A stretch of 64,000 nt of DNA from Euptelea pleiosperma (Eukaryota; Streptophyta; Magnoliopsida; Ranunculales; Eupteleaceae): assembly GCA_035048495.1 (NCBI GenBank), contig CM068553.1, positions 25,630,978 to 25,694,977 of the forward strand, in the 5' to 3' direction. The notes beneath the pieces are model-generated. The model had not been told where the DNA came from. It searched no databases and saw only the letters and a program-made list of their open reading frames with translations. Within the stretch, counting starts at the first letter, position 1; the number at the start of each line of letters is the position of its first letter. Positions 1 through 10,849 of this stretch are shown piece by piece. Both the position numbers and the translations under genes were made by a program.

Positions 1-530
1 ATTTTGATGTTGCTCTTATTCTACTATTTCTATTCATATGGACCTACGTATCATCTAAATCCCACGATTGGAATCAATACCTAGCTCACGCACTCCCATG
101 TTTGCCTCATACCATAGTGGACCTATACACCAAAAGAAGCATATTTGTTGATTTTTGGACATTGGATTTAAGTGTAGGTCCACCATATGTGAAATTTATT
201 GATTGCAAAATGATGTATGCATCATCACGTAGTACTTATAAATTAAATTTGTACAAAATGAAACAAAGAATTTACGTGGTTCCCCATTCAATATTGAGTA
301 CATCCACGGACCATTTTTCTTTGGTCAAATCCACTATTTTCTGATTTTAGTACAATATATATGTGAATAACTTTACATTACAAAAAAATAAAAAAATACA
401 TCTTCAGTTTCTTCTTCGCTCCGCTTCACTTCATTCGTCTGAACTTGAGTTTCTCCTTCGCTCTATTCGACATTGCCTATTCTTTGATGACAAACAAATA
501 AAAAAAATACAAATCGAAATATAACTGATA
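1..530. other. AT-rich flank 3' of the MULE transposase
   Basis: No gene is visible. This stretch lies downstream of the minus-strand transposase stop and should be the 3' non-coding part of that element. The left terminal repeat, which should begin CGGAAAATTGC, is not present here, so the left end is either outside the window or lost. A phrase near 110-135 (GTGGACCTATACACCAAAA) resembles the palindromic MITE family found later in the window. Confidence 0.4.
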
Positions 531-2752
531 TTAAATAGGATTTCTACAAGATGCCCGATTATGTCCAATACCACCACAACGACTGCAATGTAATGCTCGT
601 ACATCTCGAACATCGGTGTTTCGTCGATTTACTTTGGGACGACCAGGACGACGTCGAGTTAATGGTGGCAATATTGAAATTGGTCTCATATTTTCTGGAT
701 GTTGCAATTCGTATGGATGTTGTATTCCTTCCATAGAAGTAGCATAAGCTTGTCGGTATTTTTCAACCGTTAGTTCAGAAGAACAAAAATCATAGCAATC
801 CCATCTCCTATTTGCACATGCAGCTATTGCATGTACACATGGAATACGGGTATGTTGCCATTTTCCACATGTACAAAGTGCGCTAGCCATGTTGACGACA
901 TCAGTTCTATTTGTTGCTCGGTCTTTAATTTCAAATTTCATTTCATCAATAGACAATATATTCAAAAAATTTGCTTTCTCTTTTCTTTTTGTAAGTTTTT
1001 TTTCAGCTTTTGGGACTAGTTTTGATGTCCATGATTGACCTTTTACCCTACAATTTTTCTGAATATTAATTATTTTACACCTAATCCCATCTAATAATCC
1101 CGATATTGGTTTTAAACGTAAATCTTTAATCCAAGCATTAAATGATTCTGCGAAATTAGAGGTTAATACTCCATATCTTGGAACAGGAGAATACGCTGTT
1201 GCCCAATGAATTAAGTTGTGTGATTCTTGTTCCCCCCCAATAATCCATTCATAAATTTCAGTGTTCTCATTTTTTATCATCTCTAGATATGAATTACAAT
1301 CTATATTATTATATGCTTTTGCTACTTTTTTTAATAATTTACAAAAATTTGGTTCTCTAAATCGTTTTTTTAAATTTTGTTCAAAATGTCTCACACAAAA
1401 GAAATGCAAGTGTGAAGGAAAATGCTTAGCAACTCCTTGCATAAGTCCTTTTTGTCTATCAGAAATAAAAGATATCCTACAATGAAAAGGACTAAAAGCT
1501 ATTTCAAATGAATTTAAAAACCAATCCCAAGTATGTTTATCCTCAGCCTCGACAACGGCAAATGCTAATGGAAAAAGACCACCATTAGGGTCTACGGATG
1601 TCGCCGCAAGCAAGATACCTTGATATTTTCCTTTTAAAAATGTACCATCTAATCCTACAATAGGTTTGCATCCATTTTTAAATCCTTCTATACATGCTTT
1701 AAAATAAATAAAAATTCGTTGAAAATTTCCATTACTATTAGTTTGAAGATGACAAACACTGCCGGGATTTGTTTCTAAAATAGTCGACAATAATGCTCTA
1801 AGTTCTTATATGCCTCTATTTCACAACCATGTATGTCTCTCATTGCTTTCTCCCTAGCATTCCAAGCTTTCTTGTATGAAACGTCTACACCATGATCACG
1901 TTTCATGTCCTTTATTATATCTATGGGACTATAATATTGATTATCAGCTAAACGACCTCTAATTATATTCCTAATCCAATTACTACTTGCTTGAGGATGA
2001 CTCCCCAAACTCATTCTGCCTATGCATGTATGACAATCATTATAGGTACGAATTGTAAACAGTTCACCATTACCAAGTTTTGTGGCATACACACGCCACG
2101 GACAATTTTCAACTTCACATGTGATAACAACTTTTTCTCTATTATTTAAAATATATTTTATTGTAAAATTTTTCTTTATTGCCAAATTTTGCATTGATTG
2201 TCTAAATTTATTTACATTTTCAAACATTTTTCCAACATATATCACACTATCATTATTATTGTTATCACTATCACTAGATGATAAAGAGTCGACTTGTGGG
2301 TCATCTGTATCATCATCTTCATCGACATCTTCATCGTCATCATGATCTTCATTATCAATCTCTACAATCGAATTATGGTTATCGGTTTGAAATTGATTAG
2401 ATGAGCTAGGTTGAAAATTTCTATGACCATAATCAAATTGATAAGATGGAGGTGTAGTAGATACAAAAAGAATTATACTTGGCGAAGTTACATTAATTTC
2501 AAAAAGATAGCGTAGAGATGATTCATCAAAAATTTGAATTACGTGTTTTTCAGAACCAAAATTAATAACTGACCTTATAATGAAATTTGACTGAATCTCA
2601 CAGGTTGTAGCAATTTTATCCCATAATTCGGCCAATGTGATCTCCGATGAAACGAATAACATCCGTGCTTCTCCACCGATGTACGTATCGTCATGCATTT
2701 GACCTCCATAATGACAGATAATGGGTTTTGTCGCCATTTTTTTTTGAAGCAA
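531..2752 (-). pseudogene. Mutator-like (MULE/MuDR) transposase, one frameshift
   Basis: DDE transposase of the Mutator superfamily, which cuts and pastes DNA between terminal repeats. It is read in two overlapping frames. The first part (2752 down to 1775, 325 codons) has a PB1-like N-terminus, a very acidic stretch and a MuDR-type DNA-binding region (from VGKMFENVNKF to the conserved CPWRVYA). The second part (1790 down to 531) has the catalytic core: D in GLDGT, D in FISDRQKG and a likely E in SNFAESFN. After that come a SWIM zinc finger (CTCGKWQHTRIPCVH) and a C-terminal CCHC knuckle (CSRCGGIGHNRASC). Near 1797-1803 the frame slips by one base: shifting the frame after EAYKNL leads straight into the conserved TNPGS block. 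No other stop interrupts it. Length and domain order are normal for an autonomous MULE. The copy is young or only recently disabled, or the slip could be an assembly error. Confidence 0.92.
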
Positions 2753-3430
2753 TTAGATTAATCACGTATAAGAGTTGAGAGTAAGTATGTGAGAGTAGAG
2801 AGTAAGTATGTAAGAGTGAGTAAATATGAGAATAGTGAATGCCTATTTATAAGAAATGTGTAACGGAAAAACGCCATTTGAAATGGCGTTTTTCCGTTCT
2901 ACAACGGTCAAAAAATGGGAAAAAAAATAACGGTCGAACGCCCTTTAAAAGGGCGTTTTTCACAAAAAACGCCCTTTCAAATAACGTTTATCCGTTACAA
3001 CGGTCAAAAAATGGTCAAAAAACGGCCAAAATTGGTTCGGATCCCAACGGTCGAACGCCCTTTAAAAGGGCGTTTTTCCTGAAAAACGCCCTTTTAAAGG
3101 GCGTTTTCTTCTGACAAACGCCCTTTAAAAGGGCGTTTTTCAGTATCAAACGCCCTTTAAAATAACGTCTGTCAGGTTGTCAGATATCAGACTGACACTG
3201 ACAGCCACTGACAGATGTTTTTCAAAAAGGCGTTTAATACTGAAAAACGCCCTTTACAAGAGCGTTTGTCAGAAGAAAACGCCCTTTAAAAGGGCGTTTT
3301 TAAAAAAGCATGTGCCACGTCATAAAACGCCCTTTTAAAGAGCGTTTCGTTTTCTTTTTTGGGATTTGCGAAAACTTGTATTCTTTTTTGTAAATCAATT
3401 AAAGTTTATTTTCTTTTCTGCAATTTTCCG
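2753..3430 (-). mobile_element. 5' terminal region and TIR of the MULE
   Basis: Upstream part of the MULE, including the promoter region of its transposase. The outer end, 3345-3430, matches both ends of the element at 21939-22646: it ends GCAATTTTCCG, preceded by a T-rich block (TTCTTTTTTGGGATTTGC). This marks it as the terminal inverted repeat. Inside it lies the palindrome array. The bases after 3430 (AAAAAATAA) would be the target duplication, but no second copy could be placed because the left end was not found. Confidence 0.8.
2870..3345. repeat. Subterminal array of ~21-bp palindromes
   Basis: About ten copies of a self-complementary motif with core ACGCCCTTTTAAAGGGCGT. Near-perfect copies sit at 2870-2890 (variant ACGCCATTTGAAATGGCGT), 2937-2957, 3054-3074, 3085-3105, 3117-3137, 3245-3265, 3278-3298 and 3325-3345; degenerate ones lie near 2968 and 3148. 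Between them are smaller CTGACA/TGTCAG repeats (3165-3225). Each palindrome can form a hairpin. Such subterminal arrays often bind the transposase, but that is inference here. Confidence 0.9.
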
Positions 3431-3439
3431 AAAAAATAA

Positions 3440-4779
3440 TTAAAAAAATATTTAGGTCTTAGACTTACACGAAAATTATAAAGAACATGATAATCTATTG
3501 AAGATGCCAAATAAGTCATGGCCAAACCCATAATGGTGGCACAAAATAATTATCAACTCAATAAAAATAAACTAAATCATGCCCAAATTAATTTATAGTG
3601 AAGATCTACCATTATATAATAAAAAAAGTAATAACTTGAAAAAAAATAAGCATATGATGGATCAAGCACACTTACCTTAAGGTTTCTTAAACTTTAATAG
3701 AAATTCAAAATTTCTTCAAATTTAAAAGTCGTTAGATAGTCCTCTCCTCGGAGTATGTTCTTCTATTTGGAGTTCCCATCAATTCTTCCTTCTTGCTTGA
3801 CTGCAATCGGTGCCCGGATGAAGGTTTAATGAAAATTTCTCTATTCTTTAATGGAGTTTGGGTTTGTGAAAGCTTCCAAAGCTTTAAGGTTCATAAATAG
3901 GTTTAGGGAAGGATTAGAGTTTTTATTTTAGTAAAATTCGTAACTATCAAAGTGATGACTTTTTTAACCCTCATAAACTTATATTTTACATTACTAATGG
4001 GTTAGAAATTGGCCCAAGGCCCATATATATCAACTAGGCTCCATTTAAAGTTATTATTAAGCCCAAAAGACCTCTAGATTTGCCCTACGGGCCCACCCAA
4101 CAATCATAACATAAATAATCATTCTTTAATTCAATTAAACTATATTGTATAATTTTAATATTTATATAACAAGGTATTGACACATGTTATACACACATAA
4201 ATTACATAAAATAGTCTAAATACACAAAAATCATAAAAATTTCAAAGCCCCGAAAAGTGTCAAGATGATATCGGAATGACCCAAAAAGTGAATCTCGGGC
4301 CCACTCCTATTAAATAAAAAAAATATTATTTTTGAAAAATATAAGAATTGTAGAAAAGTTTAAAAATTATGAAAATACTAATTTTGTCAAAATCTCCTGA
4401 AATCTCTTACTAAGGTTTTTATGTTTTAAGAAAGCTTTCGAATTTCTCGAGTAAGTTGGGAAGGGTAAAATATGAATATTTTTGATATCTCGAGCCAATA
4501 AAATAAATTATTTTATAAAAGTTATAAAATGTTAGTTGGGGTAAGAAAAAATCACCTGCAAGTTATAATTCATTATCCTAAGTAGGAATTTAGCCTTAAA
4601 GAGCGAGTTTAAAAAATAGCAGGTTTTTCAAAGTTGTCAGAATGAAATCAAATTAAATACACATACTCAAGCATAATATTAAAGTATAAAAACAATAGTA
4701 GAAGTCTGAAAAAGTTTCAGATTTTCATTATTAGGTGAATTTACTATAATACTCTAGAACGAAAGTTTAGGGTATTACA
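3440..4779 (-). mobile_element. LTR remnant, TGTAATACCC family (copy 1)
   Basis: Read on the minus strand, the sequence begins TGTAATACCCTAAACTTTCG at 4779. That start is shared with LTR ends at 6943 and 61737 and, on the plus strand, near 10156. The block 3975-4130 also matches 49100-49330. No coding region or second LTR was found, so it is most likely a solo LTR. The far end, near 3440 next to the MULE end, is approximate. Confidence 0.6.
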
Positions 4780-5079
4780 GCTCCCCATATAGATATTTGG
4801 CTCGTCCCTAGGTAGACAGATGGACTAAAAATTAGCTTGATTAGTGATTTCTAGCAGTCAGATATTAGTACCCCAAATAATACACGAATCCCATGAATAA
4901 AAATAAACCCATGAAAAGATAAAGACAGTCATCAGAATCTCTAAACTCAATTTGACATGCTAATCTTCTTGACCATTCCTGCCGCCATAGAGTTAAAACG
5001 CCTCTTGCACATGTTGGGATTCTACATCTACAATGCAGGCTACAGGCTCGACGTGGGTAATACTGCTCTAGCCCCATTG
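4780..5079. other. Unassigned interval with a palindromic MITE fragment
   Basis: The first half (4795-4950) has phrases of the palindromic MITE family (GGTAGACAGATGGACTAAAA, ATTAGTGATTTCTAGC, AATCCCATGAATAAA). Nothing else is recognisable. Confidence 0.4.
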
Positions 5080-5355
5080 TTGGGAGAGGGAAAGACTATG
5101 GAGAGATTATTTTGGGAAGGGAAGAAACACGTTGAACTTTAAAAGCTATTAAAGGTTTTTTTTTAAGAGAAGTGTTGGGAGAGGGAAAGACTATGGAAAG
5201 ATCATTTTGGGAAGGGAAGAAACACGTTGGACTTTAAAAGCTATTAAAAGTTTTTTTTAAGGGAAGTGTTGGGAGAGGGAAAGACTATGGAGAGATCATT
5301 TTGGGAAGGAAATAAACACATTAGACTTTAAAAGCTATTAAAAGTTTTTTTTTGT
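5080..5355. repeat. Three tandem ~95-bp repeats
   Basis: Units begin TTGGGAGAGGGAAAGACTAT at 5080, 5175 and 5269 (spacing 95 and 94) and are nearly identical. Each contains GAAACACGTT and TTTAAAAGCTATTAAA followed by a T-run. Degenerate echoes (GGTAGGAGAGGGAGAGAAACG near 5444) follow. No coding potential is seen. Confidence 0.9.
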
Positions 5356-6135
5356 AATAAATTATAAAAGAGGTAAGGGGAGACGTATTGGAAGATATAG
5401 AAATTTGAAATTTAATTAATTTATTAAATGTTGGAGAGACTTGGTAGGAGAGGGAGAGAAACGTATTGATACTTAGAGAGGATGTCAAGGGTATTTTGGG
5501 AAAAAAATATTAAAAAAAAGATGGAAAGAGCGTCGCCTCATCAATGCCGAGTTTTAATATAGATACTAAATTAATGGTAGGAATGAAAGGTACTAAATTA
5601 ATAGTAGATATTTTTTTTGTATGGAATTTAATAATTAATGGGGTGTATTTTTGTATGAAATTAATGGGGGTATTTTTGGAAAACTTAATATGGGGTATTT
5701 TTGGAAAAATAGTTGGAAAAAAGATTGGCAGAGCGCCACCTCAACAATGCCGAGCTTTAATATAGATAATAAAAGATAGATAGATTGACGGATGACAAAA
5801 AAAAAATAGCAGTTGTTATAATATAAAGTTCATGAGATGATATTTCTCTTATCCAGATAGATAGAAATTTCAATTCTGTTAGATGTCCAAACAACTAAAA
5901 TTAGAATTCATTGGGAACTCCAAGTAATTTCCACGATGCAACCAAACACAAAAAAAATTCAATTTTTTAAATTCAAATTCTTAGAAATCACAAATCCTAG
6001 AATTCTATTTTCAAGTCCAAATCCGTATCTGGTTGCCAAACAGACCCTAATGGATAACCAAAAGGCCTCTGTGGGTCCTATCAATTATGGAGTTATTCAA
6101 ATTTGGCTTATTATAAGTGAACTAGGGTAATTACT
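5356..6135. other. AT-rich interval with a short direct repeat
   Basis: The phrase CAATGCCGAG[TC]TTTAATATAGAT occurs twice, at about 5541-5563 and 5746-5768, in similar surroundings (AGAGCG[TC]C[GA]CCTCA), so a ~205-bp segment is duplicated. The second copy ends in a GATA-rich tail, which may be a retrotransposon 3' end. No gene is seen. Confidence 0.4.
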
Positions 6136-6560
6136 AAGGTGGTGTTTGGTAAAACTTTTTCTCAGACCTTAAGTCTATATGAAATAAAAGTAAGTGATTT
6201 TGGTGAATAAGTGGTTTTGGTAAACAACTTAATTTCAGCACTTTCACCAAAACCACTAAAATTAAGTGAAATGTAAAAGGTCACCCTCCTTTCACTTATT
6301 GCAGTAAGCGAAAGCATCTTTTCAAAAGATTCTTAGATTCTCTTTTAATACCGATAATGCCATTTTCTTAAAGCTTTCTCTTTTAAAAACTTACGAAAGT
6401 GTCCTAATAAATATTTCAAAATACCCACAATGCCCTTGACTTAATTTTAAGACTTAAGACCTTTACAAAATAATCAAATTCATTGATACGTCATTAAGCT
6501 ATTAAACCTTAAGCACTTTAAGTTCTTAGATCTGATAACTTAATTTACCAAATGCCACCA
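6136..6560. mobile_element. MITE with GGTGGTGTTTGGTAAA ends
   Basis: The left end GGTGGTGTTTGGTAAA is mirrored on the right as TTTACCAAATGCCACC (one mismatch). Inside, AAGTGATTTTGGTGAATAAG and related AAGT/ACTT blocks are also arranged as inverted pairs. It sits inside an LTR remnant. The target duplication is unclear, so the superfamily is not assigned. Confidence 0.6.
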
Positions 6561-6943
6561 AGTCCAATTATGCTCAGTGTGGTATAAGGTGTTTATTTGT
6601 GTCCAATTCTCCAAAATATCTCTTTAAGGTTATTATGAAAAGTTAGGCATTTCAAGGTTCATTTGTGGGGCCTATTGTGCCAAAAATTATTATACTATTG
6701 TTTATTTAAGTTTGTTGGTAAGTGTCCAAAAATGTCCCCTACACCTATAGTGTCAAATGTGTAAAAGTACAAGTGTCCACTTTAGTGATTAAGCATCAGA
6801 TAGTTCTACGTGACATGATAGTAAGGTTCTCTCTAAGTTATAATTTTGTACACAAGATAAAAAGTCAATGTTTTAGAAAGTCAACTTTACTCTGAAAAGT
6901 GAATTTACTCTAATACCCCTGAATCAAAGTTCAGGGTATTACA
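6561..6943 (-). mobile_element. LTR remnant, TGTAATACCC family (copy 2)
   Basis: On the minus strand the end is TGTAATACCCTGAACTTTGA at 6943, followed by a GGGGTATTAGAGTAAATTCAC-like block shared with the LTR that ends at 61737. The rest probably continues left of the MITE at 6136-6560. No internal coding region is attached. Confidence 0.5.
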
Positions 6944-7520
6944 CATGAGGTGTCGGTGGCCTTGAGGTTGAAGCTAATATTGGATGGTAGTCGGCCGTGA
7001 GGTGATGTTGGTTGATGAACCTATTAGAAATCCAACGGTTGTGGTGGTCAGGAGTTTGGTCTAACTCATGGTTGGACACAAACGACTGTTGTTTGATGTG
7101 CACCCAAGAAGGTTATGAAACAACAAGTTGTCCGAGCAGATGGTTGCATGGGAATTATAGTCGAATCGTGTAACCATCTAATTGTTGTTACTATAGGCGG
7201 CGACAGTAGGAGATTGATCAACTGTGCATTTCATGTAGATTGGCATGTGCATGGGCTTGTTGCTATTAGTTGGCCATAATATGGAGCTTGGCCATGAGGT
7301 GATTTGTTGTCGCCATGAGGTGGATCTGGCCGTGAGGTGAGGCTTGTCAGCTGACGATGCTTCTTGGCCAGGTTGAAGTTGATCGAGATGATCAAGCAAA
7401 TGGCTGGTGTCGACATGTTGCTTTAATGGAGTGACTAACCTACTAGTACTAGATGGTTTCACGTTGACTAGAGAGTTTGGCAATGCATTTTTCATGCAAA
7501 TTAAAATGGAGCGGCTGAAG

Positions 7521-7913
7521 GTGCTGAAGCTGTTTGAGGTTGACCATGGGAATGCTGGCCAAGAGATATTTTGGCTCTTGGCTAGTAAAGTTCTTTGGCC
7601 AGGTGTGGAAATGCTGACAAGTGTGGAGGTGGTGATCGAGCAAGACATGCATGGAATGAAAAATCCACGTTTCCCAGGCGCAGCACATCAAACAACAGCT
7701 GTTAGGCATGTAATCATCGACCAACAACTTCTCGTCTCTAGCGTAATAATAAGCCTTCAAACTACTGATGTTAGGGTGTCGTAATCGTCTATACACCTTT
7801 ATGTCCTGCTCAAACTCATGTTTTTCGCCCACCTGAAATTCTTTAAGGCATTTAACAACAACTACGTTACCGTCATCTAGTCTCAAACATGAATTTGAGA
7901 CAAGGAGGATATG
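7521..7913 (-). pseudogene. Receptor-like kinase fragment, tandem copy 1
   Basis: Minus-strand translation of about 7660-7905 gives a piece of a protein-kinase N-lobe like that of plant LRR receptor kinases: LRLDDGNVVVVKCLKE, then HEFEQDIKVYRRLRHPNI, then LKAYYYARDEKLLVDDYMP. The lysine in VVVKCLKE matches the ATP-binding VAIK lysine, and LLVDDYMP matches the hinge region (usually LLVYDYMP). Only this exon-sized piece is present; there is no catalytic loop, LRR or membrane segment. It is embedded in a unit repeated 438 bp downstream. Probably a gene fragment captured by a transposon. Confidence 0.75.
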
Positions 7914-7958
7914 AAACAACATGTCAGCCGTGAGGTGTCGTGACATGATTGCAAGGTT

Positions 7959-8345
7959 GTGCTGAAGCTTTTTGAGGTTGACCATGGGAATGCTGGCCAA
8001 GAGATATTTTGGCTATTGGCTAGTAAAGTTCTTTGGCCAGGTGTGGAAATGTTGACAAGTGTGGAAGGCGATGAGCAAGGCATGCATGGGATGAAAAATC
8101 CATGTTGCCCAGACGCAGCACATCAAACGTACAACAGCCATTAGGCATGTAATCGTCGACCAATAACTTTTTGTCTCTAGCGTAATAATAAGCCTTCAAA
8201 CTACTGATGTTAGGGTATTGTAACTGTCCTTACGCCTTTATGTCCTGCTCAAACTCACGTTTCCCGCCCACCTGACCTTCTTTAAAACATTTAACAACAA
8301 CTACGCTACCGTCATCTAGTCTCAAAAATGAATTTGAGACAAGGA
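7959..8345 (-). pseudogene. Receptor-like kinase fragment, tandem copy 2
   Basis: Second copy of the unit at 7521, starting with the same GTGCTGAAGC and ending at the same CTCAAA[CA]ATGAATTTGAGAC. It carries the same kinase fragment with further substitutions and no usable frame. The two copies differ by scattered changes, so the duplication is not recent. Confidence 0.7.
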
Positions 8346-8354
8346 ATAAAGAAT

Positions 8355-8567
8355 TTATTTTGTGACAACATGAATGAGATTTGTATTTTAAAAAATCCTA
8401 TTCAGCACACTCAGACCAAGCACACTGATAAAGCTGGTTGAAGATCAGATAATTCCTTGGAATATGTGAACATAGAAATTCAGCTTGCAGATATTTTGAT
8501 CAAACCCTTGGACTCTCTCAGATTTGAATATTTGAGGAAGAGTATTAGTGTGTGTCCAATTGACTAA
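8355..8567 (+). pseudogene. Ty1/copia RNase H C-terminal relic
   Basis: The plus frame reads LFCDNMNEICILKNPIQHTQ, then TKHTD, then a stop and a gap, then LEYVNIEIQLADILIKPLD and FEYLRKSI before a stop at 8565-8567. This matches the end of copia polyproteins (CDN..A..I..NP..H.RTKHID...ENQLADIFTKPL). The helix between TKHTD and LEYVN is deleted. Only this terminal scrap of the polyprotein survives, next to the kinase fragments. Confidence 0.85.
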
Positions 8568-9251
8568 GTTTTGTTTGATTGCTGACTGGATTGAGTGAAT
8601 GTTCATTGAAATTTTTTTATTCATTTATTCCAGTTTGTGTAGACAACTAATCATCCTTGATAGATGTTTAGTTGAATATTTTGTTTGGTATTTTTCTGTT
8701 AGATATTTCAATGATTAAGTTATTTAGTATGATTGATGAAGTTATTTGAGATTGATGGATATTGGATTTTTGCATTTGGAGAGTTTTTGGGGTCGGGCCG
8801 ACCACACAAACTGTTAGGTTGACACCAAATTATTTTTATGGGTTCTTAATCGTGTGAGAGCTTATGTAGTTGGGCTGACCGCTTAGAGCTTTTTCTTTCG
8901 GTACTTTTAGGTTCGGGCCGACCGCCTAGTATGGCCAGTCGACCGACGTCAGTATATACTGATGGGTTGATTAATGTCTAAAATGGATGTGTGCGCCCTG
9001 CCCAAATTGCAAAATTCATTACACGACCACACTGACTCGTGCCCCACACTGCCCACATTATATATATATATTTTTTTTGGGTCTCTCTTTCATTTGTGTG
9101 CCCTAGAAATCCTCTTTGAGTCTCTCTAAATCCTTGAGAGAACTCTAGATTTATTCTCTCCCTGAAATCCAATTTTTTTTCTAGAGATTTTCATTCTTCA
9201 CAAAATCCTTCAAGCTTTTTGTGTAGTATTCTCTCATTCCATCTCTTCTCT
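8568..9251 (+). other. Probable retroelement LTR/leader
   Basis: No ORF of note. GGTCGGGCCGACC-type motifs recur at about 8792, 8870 (GGGCTGACC), 8912 and 8938. A run of TATA (9060-9070) is followed by a CT-rich leader running up to the ATG at 9252. This arrangement (U3 motifs, TATA, leader) fits an LTR and leader feeding the next ORF. Boundaries were not found. Confidence 0.4.
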
Positions 9252-10083
9252 ATGGCTCCTAAAGGGAAAAGAGCAAGAAGAGAATTTTTATCCAATAATC
9301 CATACCCTCTTAGCCTTTTCATCAATCTGATGGCGCAAGTAAGTTTTCAAAAGACCATCCTCAAACAAGCAGTTGCAGTGGAGCGTGGAGTTATCAAGAA
9401 GGAAATCATTTCTACAGGGGTACCTCGACTCTTTGAATCGGTAGGTTGGTCTAAACTTTTTTTAGTATCTGGTGTAGCTTATCTTGAGTTAGTTAAGATG
9501 TTTTATGTTAATATGAACAATCTTGACCCTGAAGGTCCCTATCTGTACACCACAATTAGGAGGAATTGACATCAAGATCACTCTTCCTTTAATCTCTAAA
9601 CTTTCTAGTTTACCTCGTATTCCCAATGGAGGCGATTTTCCTCATCCTCTACATCTTACCAAAATAAGGCTATCTCTAGAGCTATCTATAGAAAAGCTCT
9701 ATCTTGGACTTTTGATCTTCCTACTCGTGAACTTTTGCCTATGTATCATCTTTTACGCATTATTCTATCATACAATCTTGTCCCAAAGGCGGGACATTGT
9801 TGGACCTCTGATTTAGTAAGTCTTATTATACTTGGCTAAAGGCATTCGTCTTGATGGTCCTTCTATCATTTTCCATATGATCAGGAGGATCATCGATGTT
9901 GAAATTCGGAAGTGTTCTTTGCCATTTAGTATATTAGTATCAAAATTTTTGAAACACTTCAATGTCCCTATTTATGACTCTGATGAAGTAATTCACCATA
10001 TCACTCCCATCGATCAAGCCAATTACAACAAGATGCATGTAGGTGAGTCTTCTCGCCCTGCCATGACTTATGGCTCACGCTGA
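9252..10083 (+). pseudogene. Decayed ORF with a putative plant transposon (mobile) domain
   Basis: Starts MAPKGKRARRE at 9252. It is read in three frame segments: 9252-9569, about 9555-9816 and 9832-10083. Conserved pieces include GVPRLFESVGWSKLF, AYLELVKMFYVNM, an RRNGIDIKITLPLI stretch, ELLPMYHLLRIILSYNLVPK (in a shifted frame near 9728-9787) and LDGPSIIFHMIRRII. The layout resembles the putative plant transposon domain found in retrotransposon-associated proteins. At least two frameshifts and a stop break it. Its biochemical function is not known. An LTR (10156) follows immediately. Confidence 0.65.
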
Positions 10084-10155
10084 TCTTCTATTTCTACTTC
10101 CATTGAAGCACTATCATCCAAGATGGACAATCTCTGTCACTTCTTGGATTCTATC

Positions 10156-10842
10156 TATAATACCCTGAACTTTTGATTAAGTGTATTATGGTAAATTCAC
10201 ATGAGAAGAAAAATCTGAACCTTTTTCAGACTTCTATTATTGTTTTGCACTTAACTATCATATTTGAGTATATGGGTTCAATTTGGTTTTATTCCGATAA
10301 CCTAGAAAAATTAGGTTTAGGACTTAATTCACCTTTTTGAAAGAGACCCAGATGTTGTAGGGGATTTGCCCTAGATGACATTCCTAAAATTTTACAAAAA
10401 AATGTATTTTGTGGTCTTGGGGCACCAAAAATATTCATAAAGTACCCTTACCAGCTTACGCAAGAAATTTGAAACCTAATTCCTAAGACATAAAAATCCT
10501 AGTGGGAGATTTTGACAAAAATTGTATTTTCATTTTTTGAAATTTTTTGCCATTCCTATATTTCAAAAATAATATTTAAATATGTTTTCATATGAATGAG
10601 AGACCCGTATATTAACTTTTGGGTCAATTCGAGAAGGGTTAATACTTTTCTAAGACTTTCCAAACTTTTTTGAGATTTTGTGTACTTAGATTATTTTATG
10701 TGAATTATGTGTTTGTGACATGCGTCAATACCTTGTTGTATGAACTTTAAAATTATATAATATAGTTTATTTGAATTAATGCATGATTGTTGTTTATACT
10801 GTAATATATAGTATGTGACTCACATGCATTAAAAAGATCAAA
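10156..10842 (+). mobile_element. LTR remnant, TGTAATACCC family (copy 3)
   Basis: Plus-strand start TATAATACCCTGAACTTT, then GTATTATGGTAAATTCAC and TTTTTCAGACTTCTATTATTG, all shared with the minus-strand copy ending at 4779. It appears to have inserted into the 3' part of the mobile-domain ORF, whose frame continues up to this point. The right limit is approximate. Confidence 0.55.
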
Positions 10843-10849
10843 CTATCTC

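Noticed and set aside
383..391. Left TSD (AAAAAATAA) of the MULE
   Set aside because: Matches the 9 bases after 3430, but no CGGAAAATTGC terminus follows and A-rich matches arise easily by chance.
2870..3345. CRISPR-like repeat array
   Set aside because: Units are palindromes with irregular spacing in a plant transposon end; there are no uniform spacers or cas genes.
7178..7648. 156-codon minus-strand ORF
   Set aside because: Shifted-frame reading of the duplicated kinase-fragment unit and its flank; composition is not protein-like.
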